Assembly (NCBI GenBank): GCA_023846275.1
Contig: CM043875.1
Span: 26,082,851-26,146,850, forward strand
DNA: 64,000 nucleotides
Direction of reading: 5' to 3'
DNA from: Vanilla planifolia
Lineage: Eukaryota; Streptophyta; Magnoliopsida; Asparagales; Orchidaceae
Part shown: positions 1 to 12,800 of the stretch, piece by piece
Layout: each line of letters opens with the position of its first letter
Numbering within the stretch: the first letter of the stretch is position 1
Notes under the pieces: generated by a model
Told to the model about the DNA's origin: nothing
The model's input: the letters and a program-made list of their open reading frames with translations, nothing else
Databases searched by the model: none
Position numbers and translations under genes: made by a program

Positions 1-3000
1 CTAGACTAATCAAGAGGTTGGTTTGCATTTATCTTTTCTTTAGGATTATGTTTGTTGATGGCAAACAACGGTTCTTCAACTTTCCTTTCTATTGAAAAAA
101 TTATGCATTGAAATTTGTAGTAATTTCCCTATTAATTCAGATCAGCACCGGCAAATGTTTTTTTCTGTTTAAATGCTTGTGATAGCCATCCCGTTTAATT
201 TGTATTTGAGAAGAATTGTGCCTGCTTCAACGTTTCTTCATGCAAAACAGTGGTTGCTGATATAATAATTTGTGGATAATTATTTGCTGAAATAATAATG
301 TTTTCTCCTCGCAATGGATCGTCATCATTGTCTTCTATTAACCGCACGTTTTTTTATCTATATTATTGTCCTGCCCATCCTCTAAATCCATTTAACCACA
401 CATGTCCGCACTTGATTTCTCTAAAATAATCATTCACTAGGGTTACACGTGTTCTTTCTAATATCATAATATCATCTTTAAAATATGGATAAAAAATTGG
501 ATTATTTTAATATATGAAGGGAATAAGTGATAATTTTTTTATAAAATTATAATTAGATTAGTTGCAAGTATAAGTATACCATGAAATACATATTGAAAAT
601 TTTGACTTAGGTTTTAAGTTGCACTTGTATAATTATCGACTTGTGTAAAACAACTCATGTGAAACAACATGTTCTATTATTAGCATATATTTTATGTCAT
701 ATATTCAATTATGTTTTTTAAATGAAAGCATTGAATGCTCTTTGCTCATGTTTATTCAATATTTTAGGTATCTACACTTGTTTTGCATAATCTTATATGG
801 TTGATTTCTCAATACATTTGACAAATACATAACTTCCTTAATAAATTTCTTAAGTTTTGTCTCTTCTTCATCCAAATGTTTGTAACAATTTAACAATGTC
901 CTTTTTCAAAATGTTGTTAAGTCTATTCTTAAAATAGCATAAAAAATAATTAATACAATAAGAATTATAGTATAAGTATTTGTGAAGTATTATATATTTA
1001 TTATTAAATATAAAACTATTAATTTGATATATTATAGTTTGTATAAAATCACATCTATATTATTATATGTAACACTTGTATTTTTATGCATGGTAAGTTC
1101 GACACTCATGGTGTTACTTGATGTGTTTTTATTCACAAATTTAGCCTATGTCCTGCGAAAACTATTAATGCATTTTGCTTATCTAGATTAGCCTCAATAA
1201 AATCCATCATTGCCCTAAAACTAATTTGTGATAAATTTTTAATGATTTGTACCTTCTTTAATGCATCCCCATAAATTTTTTCAAAAGTTCTATCAAGTAT
1301 AATTTAAATAGATGTAGAACAAGTTAGCAATTTCTCAATTATTTTTCACCATCAATAGTAGAGAATCTTTTTTTATCCTTTGATGGTGGTGCATCAGTTG
1401 ATGGTTATTTCCTATGGTTGTTATATTACTCATATCTTTGGCAATGTGTTGTTTAGATATTTTATTATTTTATATTATTGTATTATACATATATATATAT
1501 ACTAGAAGCAATGATTTTCTTCTATCTTCAATAATTTCCATTGCCTTAACAAGCATAACCACATTACCTAATCACGTGCATAAGTCTTTTATAATATGCA
1601 ATTTTTTTTTTTTGTAATCAAAACATTTTTAATTTTTTATATTTAAAAGAATATAAATATTATGTGATTTAATGTACAATTATAAAAATAATTTTATAAA
1701 TAAATACTACATCATTTCGTTGTTATTTTAAATCTATTAAAAGATGACATTTACAAATCCTATTAATAATGATGATATTAATAATAAAACATAATATATA
1801 AAAATAATCAATTTTAAAAATTTGTCAAGCTCAAGCCTAAAATTTAATGATGATATAATAATAAAACATAATATATAAAAATAATCAATTTTAAAAATTT
1901 GTCAAGCTCAAGCCTAAAATTGGTGGTTGATAAAAATATTTTACTCAAATTATTATATAGACAATTTAGAAATTGTATGGTAAATGAGGACCGCACTAGT
2001 ATTGCTTGATAACAAATTATGTTTGCATTTTAACAATCAATTAGTATTACAAAAATAATATATTTAAAGATGCGTGAAAAAAAAAAGATAAAATGAGTGT
2101 TTAAAAAATATTATGACCTTGCCAATATGAGTGTATGAGTTGAAATTGAGAAATGGGATTATCATAAACAAATGAAAATGCTTAAGTTATTATATATATC
2201 AACTCTTACAAAACAAGCACATCATTTTATTTATTATTGTTATTAATTTCAAAACAATACTTCATAAATAAATTTTGAACTACTCATATTATGATACAAG
2301 TCTTTTCTACACTACAACTTTATTAATGATCTAATAAAGAACACGTTTGTTATGTTATGTTAAAACTTAATGTAGAAGAAACTTCCTTCAAAAAAAATTT
2401 ATTATGCATCGCAAAAAGTATTATCTTATAAAATTTTGTTATATAAACATTGACAAGTTTGTAACACATTTTTGAAAAACTAAATATCATATGAGCAAAT
2501 ACCACAAAACACAATAACATAGATATCATAATGAACAAAACCAATACAATTATTGCAATACACAACTTAGTAATATTATTAAATGAATGTTTGGAATTCT
2601 CAAAGGACTATTTAAAGTATTAATATATATGAAATCATTTACAATCACTAAGTGTTATACTAATAACTTATTTTGTGTTAAATAACTTAATTGGTAAATA
2701 TTGTTAGAACATATACTTTAACATGACAATATAATAATTATCATCAAAATATAATGAAGATGATTAGTTGTGATAAGAAAATAGTTTTTCTTGTGTTAAA
2801 ATTGGAAAGAATATATGAAGACGACAACCATGTAATTATAAGTGAGTCACTTATGCCATTATATCGTTATAATAAAAAAATAGTCAATATTTTAGAACTC
2901 CAACTTCAATTAACATGCATTTATAACAACAAAGTTGAAGAATTTAAGACAAAGTCAAAACCATAAATCTACATACTTTAAAAATTGTAGTTTTGCAAAA

Positions 3001-3809
3001 TGTATGATAATTTTTTTAAAAAAAATATTATTATTTTAAAATTTATAATGTTTGAATATTAAAATTATTCAATTATATATTTCATAAATTAGTTCTTTGA
3101 TATAACCTCACATGCGTATATACCATTAACATTATATTTTGTATAATCCTTTGAATTCAATTTTTTGCTAAAATACTTCTTGAAATGCAACTGAATGCAA
3201 TCGACCATTTGTGCTATCACTCATCACAAAGTACTTTTTTTGTAAGAAAATAAAAAATAATAATTAACAAAAAAAACTAAAAGAATATAAAAAAATATAT
3301 TTGAATTTTTATGAATAAAAATAATTTTAATCATTTGACACTGTCATCAATTTTATGACAAATTAATAAATACACAATTTCTTAGCAATAATTTTCAATA
3401 CATCTTTCCCCAATCAATTTATTTAGTAAACATTACATAAAATAATAGTTTATAAAAAAAAGTTTTCTACAGCAATACATACCATAATGAAAAACTTTAA
3501 AAATTAACTTACAATATATTTTTTGTATTAAAAAATAATAGTAATATGATTTTATAATATTTAGTAATTACATAAATATTATTTAAATTAATAATATTTT
3601 ATATTATTTCTAATCTAACATAGGGATAATTAAGCAGCAATAAAAGTGTGACCGAAGTTTTACCACACATTTAATATAATTAAAAAAACGATTTAACAGC
3701 AATAAAGCATCAAGAAGGCATACCCAAACAAAAGCCAACTCAAAAGTAAGTATTAACTTACGTGTGAGGAAGCGGCGGCCAGCAGAAAGAGCTTATAACA
3801 GTGATAGTA
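1..3809. other. AT-rich 3' flank of eIF4E, no gene recognised
   Basis: Very AT-rich sequence with many homopolymer runs and only short ORFs (under 75 codons) that show no domain I recognise. The right end must hold the eIF4E 3' UTR, because the stop codon complement is at 3810-3812. The stretch just left of it (about 3760-3809) is noticeably GC-richer than its surroundings. The first 480 bases could be the tail of a neighbouring gene, but no reading frame supports that. Confidence 0.6.
1781..1921. repeat. 77-bp tandem duplication
   Basis: Positions 1781-1844 recur at 1858-1921 without a visible mismatch, a period of 77 bp with two copies. The repeat includes the phrase TTTGTCAAGCTCAAGCC. The identity in otherwise decayed sequence points to a recent duplication by slippage or unequal exchange. 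Confidence 0.9.
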
Positions 3810-3860
3810 TCAAACTGCATACTTAATCTTCGCACCCTTGTCGAGCTTCATCGAATCATC
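3810..3860 (-). CDS. eIF4E: eIF4E exon 5 (residues 220-235 and stop)
   Basis: Sixteen codons plus [14 protein letters not shown] to the C-terminal KYAV, matching the normal end of plant eIF4E (KLD..AK.KY.V). It is separated from exon 4 by an 81-bp intron. The total of 235 residues equals the length I recall for Arabidopsis eIF4E. Confidence 0.94.
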   Translation of the reverse strand, partial: DDSMKLDKGAKIKYAV

Positions 3861-6800
3861 CTAATAAGATATGGTGGATAAATATGATATAATTAAACTT
3901 GCATTCAAGCAGTGAGATGATTTATAATGGATTATACTTACATGAGTTATGAAACCGATCTGTTCTTTGTAGTCGACGAGTTCCTTCCATTGCTTTCCAA
4001 TGCTTATCTTTTAGAAGGGGATAAGAAAAATTCTCTCATTAAAAAAAAACTACAAAGGTTTGGTTAAATTCAACCATTCTAACATGTTATTCTCTAACTT
4101 TCTTCTTTCTGTTAAAAGATAAGCAGCAGTAGATGTCAAATGTTATTGATGTTTGCGATGAAAACTAGTTCCCAACTCGAAGCAAAACCCATCTCACCAA
4201 ATAAAGTTTGGGTTTGTACTTGGCTTCGGACTCGAACACAATGTGTTTGTGTTCATTATGTTGTGTTAGTTGTGTCACAACCCAATCATTAGTAGTCAAC
4301 ATAGTAAATACTATTGTAGTTATGAACAATTCTTTCTTAGAACTGAGCACTTGAAAGTTATTTATTATAGACTTTTCTAATGCTTTTTTCTGAATTTTTC
4401 TTCTACTACTTGCAAGAGATAAAGGGTTTGAGAGAAGACAAAAATTAAAAATACTTTTTCGATTAGAAAAGATAAAGAACACACACATAAATAATAACTA
4501 ACTATCAAATCAATAATTTAATGACAAAATAAATTTGACATTTCTATTTAAAAAAAAACTTCTGATGAAGATATCAACTATTATAGTGTGATAATGACAA
4601 TGTATGCATATAACTCTACATTCAATTTTCTTCTTTATGAAAGATGTATCAATATCTGCATACTTAGTACAATTAAGTTGAATCAAATTTTATGCAATTT
4701 TGATGACATCTTTGTTGTCACGATAAAATTTCATCTGTATGTTTACAGACATCTTCAGTTATTTGAGAAACTTTTCAACCTATAATATCTCACAAACTTC
4801 TTAGTCATTATCCTATATTTTGCTTCAACATTGCTCTTTACAATCACATTTTATTTTTTACTTCACTATGTGACTAAAATTTTCTCAAATATAAGTACAG
4901 TATAACCAACCTAACCCAACATGCATTATTGTATGCCTTAATGTTCTTTCAAGGGGTCTTGTAAAAAAATTAAACCTTTACCTAGAATGCTCTTCAAATA
5001 TTGAAGAATTCAATAAACTGTTTCAAGATATTTCTCATAAATACAACTTAATTTTGTGTGATCATTAATAAACATTACAAAACATTTTTTTTTACTAAAA
5101 AAATATAAATATGCTATATGAGCCCTTAATATCACTATGGATCACGATAAATGATGTGATTGATCAATACTTGGTCAAGGGAAAAAAAATGTGCAATGAT
5201 ATTTAACAAATTGGCATACTTTACATTGAGAAAAAATAGACTTTTATTTTTGAAGAAGTTTATAAGTAAAATTGAAACAAATATTTTTGTATTGTTTATT
5301 TGAGTTGATATTCAACTTTTGTTATCCTTGAAAACAAAAGCAAATTTGAAACAAATACTTTTGTACTATTTATTTGAGTAAGATCTATCTTCAAAGTAAT
5401 AATATCCATCTTTTTTTTAGCATTATTAATCATTCTCCTTAAGGACATGACGAATATCATAAAAAATTCACAAGTTTGATTCTTCCCCCTTTTTGTAATT
5501 GAGAGAGAACCATCAACAATCTTAACATTTATATTGTTTGTACAATGAATATAAGATGTGAACAATTCTGAATGACCAATCATATGATGAGTCACACTTG
5601 AATCAATGATCTATGAGTAAATAAGATTACTAATGACACTCAATTACCCTTTTAAGTCAAAGAAACATGATGGGGTTAAAAACAATTTTGGGGATTGAAA
5701 TAAATTGTGCAAGTGCTTTAATTTTTCTTTGGTAAAAAGGATTGTGAAGTCCTAAGCCACCACATAGCCAAAACAAGGCTTCACGATCTCAACCATCTTG
5801 ATCAAGGACGAGTAATGGAACTCGAATTTCATTGACATTGATGTGGGAGATGGAGAAGGCGTGGGCATGGTGAGTGACATGTCGAAGTTAGTCAAGATCT
5901 TGGTGACAAGGAGAGATATAAGCTTGTGAAAGAGATCAAATAATTAGCAATGGAGAACAAGGGCTCATAAGTGTTAAGATGACATTAAAGGTCTAATAGA
6001 AGAGACCCTCCAAGAAGGCCACATCTAGGTTAAGACATTGTAGAGAGTAATCTCTTTGTCCATCCTAAGAGAAACGACCAAGTAGTGGAGAAGGCGAATC
6101 TTGAATGGAATCATGTGAATTTTCCCATTTTTTTGGAAGAACCTCAACAACATCTTGAAACCCTCTACGCTAACCCCTTATCTTTGCTTCTCTTCTTTCT
6201 ATGTTTCAATAATTTCTTCAATCTCAAAGAAGACCATTAAACACCTTGTAGCAAAGATGCGATTTATGACTCAAATGAAAAATCGACAAAGTAGCCCTGA
6301 TATCATGAACATTTTGTAAAGAAAGAAAATTCTACTACAATTATGAAATACTAAGTACAAAAATAAATAATTAAGGAATACCTATACAAATAATAACTAC
6401 CCATCCAATTAGTAACTTAATAGCAAAATAATTCTTATAGAATATTCTAGATTTACTTACAAAAATAGAAAAAAAATGGAATTATCTAATTAACTCTTAC
6501 AAATCCAACAATGGAGTTCTTATAATAAATCTATCCTTAATAAATACTAAATGATTTTCATTTAACATGCTTAAATCATCCAAAGCTAATTTTTATTACA
6601 TTTATTCTCAATTAATGCAACATCAACCTCTCTAGGAAGCATTCATTTTTTAATCATCACTCTACATCTATAAACACTCATTCATTTGACAATTCTTAAT
6701 TTTACAAAACTCAATTGATTTATAGATTAGTATTTTACATGCAAACATTCAACAATATGTATTATTGATCACTAAAATTTTATAAAATAAATTTTCGAAC

Positions 6801-9800
6801 TTGAATTGATGCTTCAACCACACAACACCTAAAAAGCACTCTATTTCAACTAATTTGTTTAAATCTTATTAGTGGCATCTAAAAAAATAATATGAATTTG
6901 TATTCCTAATTAAAAAATTCATGTTCACACATCTTGTTTTATTTTTAATAAAGCAACGCATCTGAAGCCACTATCCCTAACACTAGCTTTGCATCAGTTC
7001 CATAGTCTCATCAACAAGTATCATATCACTAACAGCAACATACTCTATAACATTTCAACTTCAATATGAAAAAATAAAAGAAAACAGAGCCTTGGTGAAT
7101 TTGAGTAGTGATACCAAAATCTTTAGTCAATCATTGTTAAGTGCACACACAAGTTATCACTTATTACATGTCTTTAATAACTCCAATATAAATAAACTAA
7201 TCATTTTATTTTCCAGAACTTTCTAAAATACTTATCTTGAGACACAATAACAGAAATATAAAAAAAAAAATTGCTTTCTCGTGCTAAGTTCTCTATTAAA
7301 ATTCTTGAAAAGCATACAGCCTAGCTTTATGATAGACATGCTTGCCATGATATGCAATTGGTCATGAAATTTATAGATGCCATGTCATGTTAACCAATCT
7401 CATCTACTGTTTCAAACAAAGGCTCCTCAATTTAGCTTTTTGATGATTAGCACAATTTTTTTATATTCTCTTTGTACTTGTCCATCAACAACAAAGCACT
7501 TCTATTTAATTAAAACGTTGTTACTCTTAAAATGATAAAATCATACGTGACCAAATTGACAATAGGCTTTAAAGCCAGATATTTGACAGCAATTTCATAA
7601 CCAGTTTCATTCTAAATAAATCCAATAGTGCTGCAATTTTACCAGTTTGGAGTTGGATCGAGAACCAATATTTGATTCCAGATCCTGAGATTACTATTCC
7701 TAAGGTCAAGTCTAAAGGAAACTGCCTTGCATAAGTTCCATATTAATACAGGCTTCTTTTCTGATCAGACAGCGAACACAGATCTCACGGCTTTAAAGAA
7801 AAACTACTATAATGCATTTTTTTTTGTAACATCCATACATTATATCAACTGTACCATGCAAGGGGCGCAGAAAATATATAAAATTTCAAGCCACTTGCAA
7901 ATCCATGACTGAAAGCACTATTGAAAAAGCCACTATAACTTGTACCGCAACTTCTTCATTTCAGCCACTCTAAAAGTAATAGTTAAGTTGACTACAGACA
8001 TAGAAGAGAACTTTAATATCTAAACTTTCTCTAAGGCTGTGTTTGACTAGAAGGAACAGGGTGGCACAAAAAGAAAGAAGAAGAATTTACAAAGAAATTG
8101 CATCACTAAGAAAATAACATAAATTCTTCCAAATAATCTCTATCATGTTTAGAAAAGTTTTTGTGAAAAGTATGATATCTACAAAAAACGTGACAAGATA
8201 AAATTGATATAAATTTGTGAAGTGAAAATTATATCATAAAATAAGATCTATTTCCTTGCACTAATCAACTCATGAAACAAGCTAAAAAAACATATTTCTT
8301 CCAATGCTCATTCCCAATGCACTTTTTCATTTTCCCTTCACCATTCTTTTATTTCCTAAAACCACACCTAGATAATGAAAATTGAAATGTAAGTTCATTA
8401 GTTTGGTTGATAACAAACCTAGAGGATGGTCACATCATGATTTATTATTTACTCAATTTGAACTTGAGAACAAAAATAATTATATAAGTGGGATTTGATG
8501 ACTTTAACATTCAAATTGTTTCAAATTACATGTAAAAAGGTGGATTGAAGCAATTGCCATTGTTTCGTAGAACATATTTGCCATTTGCAAGACCACGAAC
8601 TAGCATTACCAAGGAATCAACCATTATAACAAACTTTATGAACAGCATGCATCTGGCATGTACATTAAAATGGTTGTGTACCACCACATAAATGAAGTCA
8701 CAAATTAAAACTAGATTCACCACATTATCTCCTACTTTTAAAATGAAAAGAAAACAAACAAACATAACCAACATGGCATGATGGAAGAGGCAAATTTTAG
8801 TGATGAATCCAACATAAACGAACCAAAACTTCAACATCAAATAGTAAAAACAATAATATTAATTCGTACCTGAGCAGCTTCATTGAAAGCATTTTTTGTC
8901 CATATAGATACTTTTTCTTGCCTTGAACGGACATTAACAACTGCTCCACAGATTTCATCTCCATAATCAAACTGCTCGCCAATCATTGCCAATAACTATT
9001 TGACATCACAGAACAGTAAAATATCCATAATTTTTAATGCAAGGTTTAAATGGATAGAGCTGAGGCAGTTCTTGAGATCAATTGGATTAACATAAGGGTA
9101 AACAAACATACTGTGTAAAGCCAAATTGTATCAGATTTTCCACGTGAAGTCATAGTAATAGTCCATTTCCCACCATTTGCGCATACTGGGTCCTCCCATT
9201 TTGGTTCAATTTTGTGTTTGAAACAGTATAAGTCTGCTCCATTAACTAACTTGCTTGGATGATGAATATTGTTGTAGAGGCTGAAAGAAAATACACAACA
9301 AAGACATTGGAAACAAGTTTAACACGAACTAGAAATATTTCTGCAGAATGAGAAGAATCAACTTCTACAAGTATCAGACAACCATAAGCACCAAAGTCTA
9401 ATACTATAGTTTTCAGCATCCATAATCACCAACAGCAAGGAATGCAACCCCCTTTTGTCACAAGTCCATAATTATCGGAACAAGGATTACACAAATTTTA
9501 CAGAACGTCAGAAGGAACCCCTTTAGTCACACAAAAACAAGCAAATTTTAACAAACAAGTTTACTTACAGGCACTTCAAACAAAGACAAATGTAGGTAAA
9601 GCTTATGACAAGAAAAGAAGAATTCCAGAAACGCAAATAGATTATACATTACATGCAATATTGCAGTAAAATATTGTGCAGTATTTGTTGAATCTACTCT
9701 GGGTCCAGCTCAAAATTCAAAGCCACAATTCTTATTAAGAAATATTTGTCAAGTTAAAAAATCAAATTTTAGATAAAAGAATAAAACTAAGAACTAAAAA

Positions 9801-12800
9801 TATAAGACATACAAGAACATATAACTAATACAACTAATGGATGCCTTGGGAGCCTAAAAAAGAATCAACAAAAAAAATTCAATAAGTACAGCAAATCGTG
9901 ATAGGAAAAAGCTTCAAAATAAATGGTCACACCTGTGGATAAGTTGACATTTTAAAGATTAGCACATGGTACAAGCAGAACAGAGATACCTCAAAATTTA
10001 TTAATAAACCAGATGATGAGATCTACCTGATATAGAAAAGGGGACTGCAACCAAAAGAAAATCATGCTTAAACATAAAGGAAGAAGGCTACACTAAAAGA
10101 AAAAGTTGACATGTGTACCATCACTAGCCAATTAATAGGGCAAACATTTGTTTTCCAGCAGGAGTCATCAACTTTACAGTACAGTCTCATTCGAACGAAT
10201 ACATCAAGCTCAATTGATAATAAGAGAACGTAATAACCAAATAACTCTTCAATGGCAAGAACTAATGTTAGGGCTTATGAAGTAATATGACAGGTTTGGA
10301 TAGACAGCTAAAGAAGCTACTCCAAGACATTAAAATTCAGGCAAGATCTTCAAAAATAAGTATTTCAACAAGCAAGTTAGCAAATTGATTAAGTTAATTG
10401 ATATCACGATTTATAAGATAAAAAAAATGTGTATTTAAAAAACGAAGTGAATAAGTGGTAAGGTCAAGAAAATGGATATTCTGTGATTCAAGTTTTGTAT
10501 AAATTAAGAATAAAAATATAAATATAGTTAATTATTTAGGATAAAACATCAAAGGATAATAGGCAAACGTTAAAAGAATTGGAGATAGAATTATCACTAT
10601 AAAGATTATAATATCAAGGTAAAATGCTAATATTGTTAATCTCTATGCCCTTATATAGGACTAAAAAAGTTGAGAATGATTTCGAACAGCTACTTCAAAG
10701 GAGCTCCCCATGTGAAAAGTTTTAAATGGGCATTTTGGAGGAAACCAAAAGAATTTAATCATATCACGATGCTCATATGTTTGAAGAGTCCAATGAAAAC
10801 GACAAAACAATATTACAGGCTTTAGCTTATGATCTTGCTATGGTTAATATTTTTTAAAAAAATGAAAGCATTAAATTACTTTATGATTGGAGCTTCTAGA
10901 ACAAAGATTGATCATTTCCTTATAAAGAAAAAAGGATCATCCATATTGTACAGATTATAAAATCATAACAAAAGAATGTTTGAATACTCAATATCAACCA
11001 TTAGTCTTTAATGTCCATTTTAAAAACTATAAGTGAAGGAACTAGTCAAAGTAATATCCCAAGATTAGAAGGTAAAATCTTAAGAACAAAAATAAAAATT
11101 TATTCAAAATTAGAGTCTTCAAAATAAGCTCTTGATATCTAGATGAAAAAAACAAATATTATGGGAGATAGTGTCTCCAATTGCATTTGTTAAATCACTA
11201 AGAATATGTCAAAAGAGTATAAATGATGCGTTCTAAACGATAAAGAAGCATGGTGGTGCAACCAAGAAATGCAAGAAAAAAATTTTCCCATGCTGCATGT
11301 TTCAGTTGTAGAAGTGTTGAGACTAAAAGAAAAATAAATAATCACGACGATAGATTAAAAACATAGGGATTCTAAGAAAGTAGTTTTAGAAGATTTATTA
11401 AGAAAACTGAATACTAAAGAAGGAAAAAGATACATGTATACTCTTATCAAAGAAAGCGAGAAAACTAAAAAAATTATTTATGTAAAACGTATTGAAAATG
11501 TTGATCCAAAAGTACTTTTTAATGGAAAGGATATTAAACATAGAGGAATATACTACTTTCGCAGACTTTTCAATATAGATTGTGATGAGATAATTAATTT
11601 AAAATATCTTACTTATTCAAAGGAAAATAAAAAACACTATTTTTCTTGATGTACTAATAAATGAAAGTGTTGAGAACTTTAAAGAATATGGAAAATTAAA
11701 AAATAGTTACACCATATATGATTTTATCTCATCTTACTAAGATGTTCACATGGCTTATTGAGATGCTCAATATTATTTCAAAAACAAAAAGACATTATAT
11801 TGTTAAGAAAAAGACAAGTATTGATACAAACAAAAGGGTATTCAAAATTGTGTTAATTATAACAAAAGTTAAGTTAATAATGAAATTTTGAGACTCTGAG
11901 TAAATAATTGAGTAGAGTTATAATGTCAAACTAATATTTTTTTAAATAAACTAATTTTTACGTTAGAGCTAATGAGAATTTGCACCATACTTTAGAAGCT
12001 AAATTGGGAGGTTTAGGATAAGAAAATAAGCTGTTTACTTAATTTTTGTTGATCTAAAGAAGATAATGATAGAATATTAATAAAATAACTTAGCAAGATA
12101 TAGTAAACAAACAGAGTTAGCACTTTAGATATTAAAGTCATAAAGGATATTGACATGTATCAAAAAGCAATGACATGTATATGCATTTAAGGACGATTGA
12201 CTATAGATTTTGTTACCAAAGCTAAGCATTAAGTTCTTAACTTTTTTGTATTAGTTAAGGATGCTTTGACCAGTCAAATCTATAACAAAGTGTCATAATG
12301 TATACTTTTTGTTGATAATACTATACTTGATAATAAAACTATGAAGCCAAACTAGACCTATGAAAAATAACTTCCAAAGCCTAAGAAATTGTCTCGATAA
12401 ATGTAAAATCAAGTATATGGAATGCAAGTTTTGTCAGATAAAAGTACAAATGATATAAAGATTATCATGGTCATTAAATATTAAAAATGATAAATTAATT
12501 TAATAATTTATAGACATGATAATAATAAGATCCAAGCAGATCAAATGAAATAGAGGGCCATTTCTAATGTGTTTTGTAATAAAAATATTTCACTTAAGAT
12601 TAAGCATAAATTTTGTAAATAAAATGTAATGAAACTAATGACAATGTATATTATGAAATGCTAAGAAGTTTAATTATACAAATAAAGATATTGAAATTAA
12701 TCAGAGACCATACTTATGAATAAAAGGCAAATGCATTTGGGAGAAGGTTCGTACAGTTAAGGATAATCTCAACATAACCTTTTTCAGAATTACCAATAGT

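Noticed and set aside
8526..8982. Minus-strand ORFs of 104 and 61 codons as genes
   Set aside because: The 61-codon one is an alternative frame over eIF4E exon 3; the other is intronic with no domain. Neither continues the eIF4E protein.
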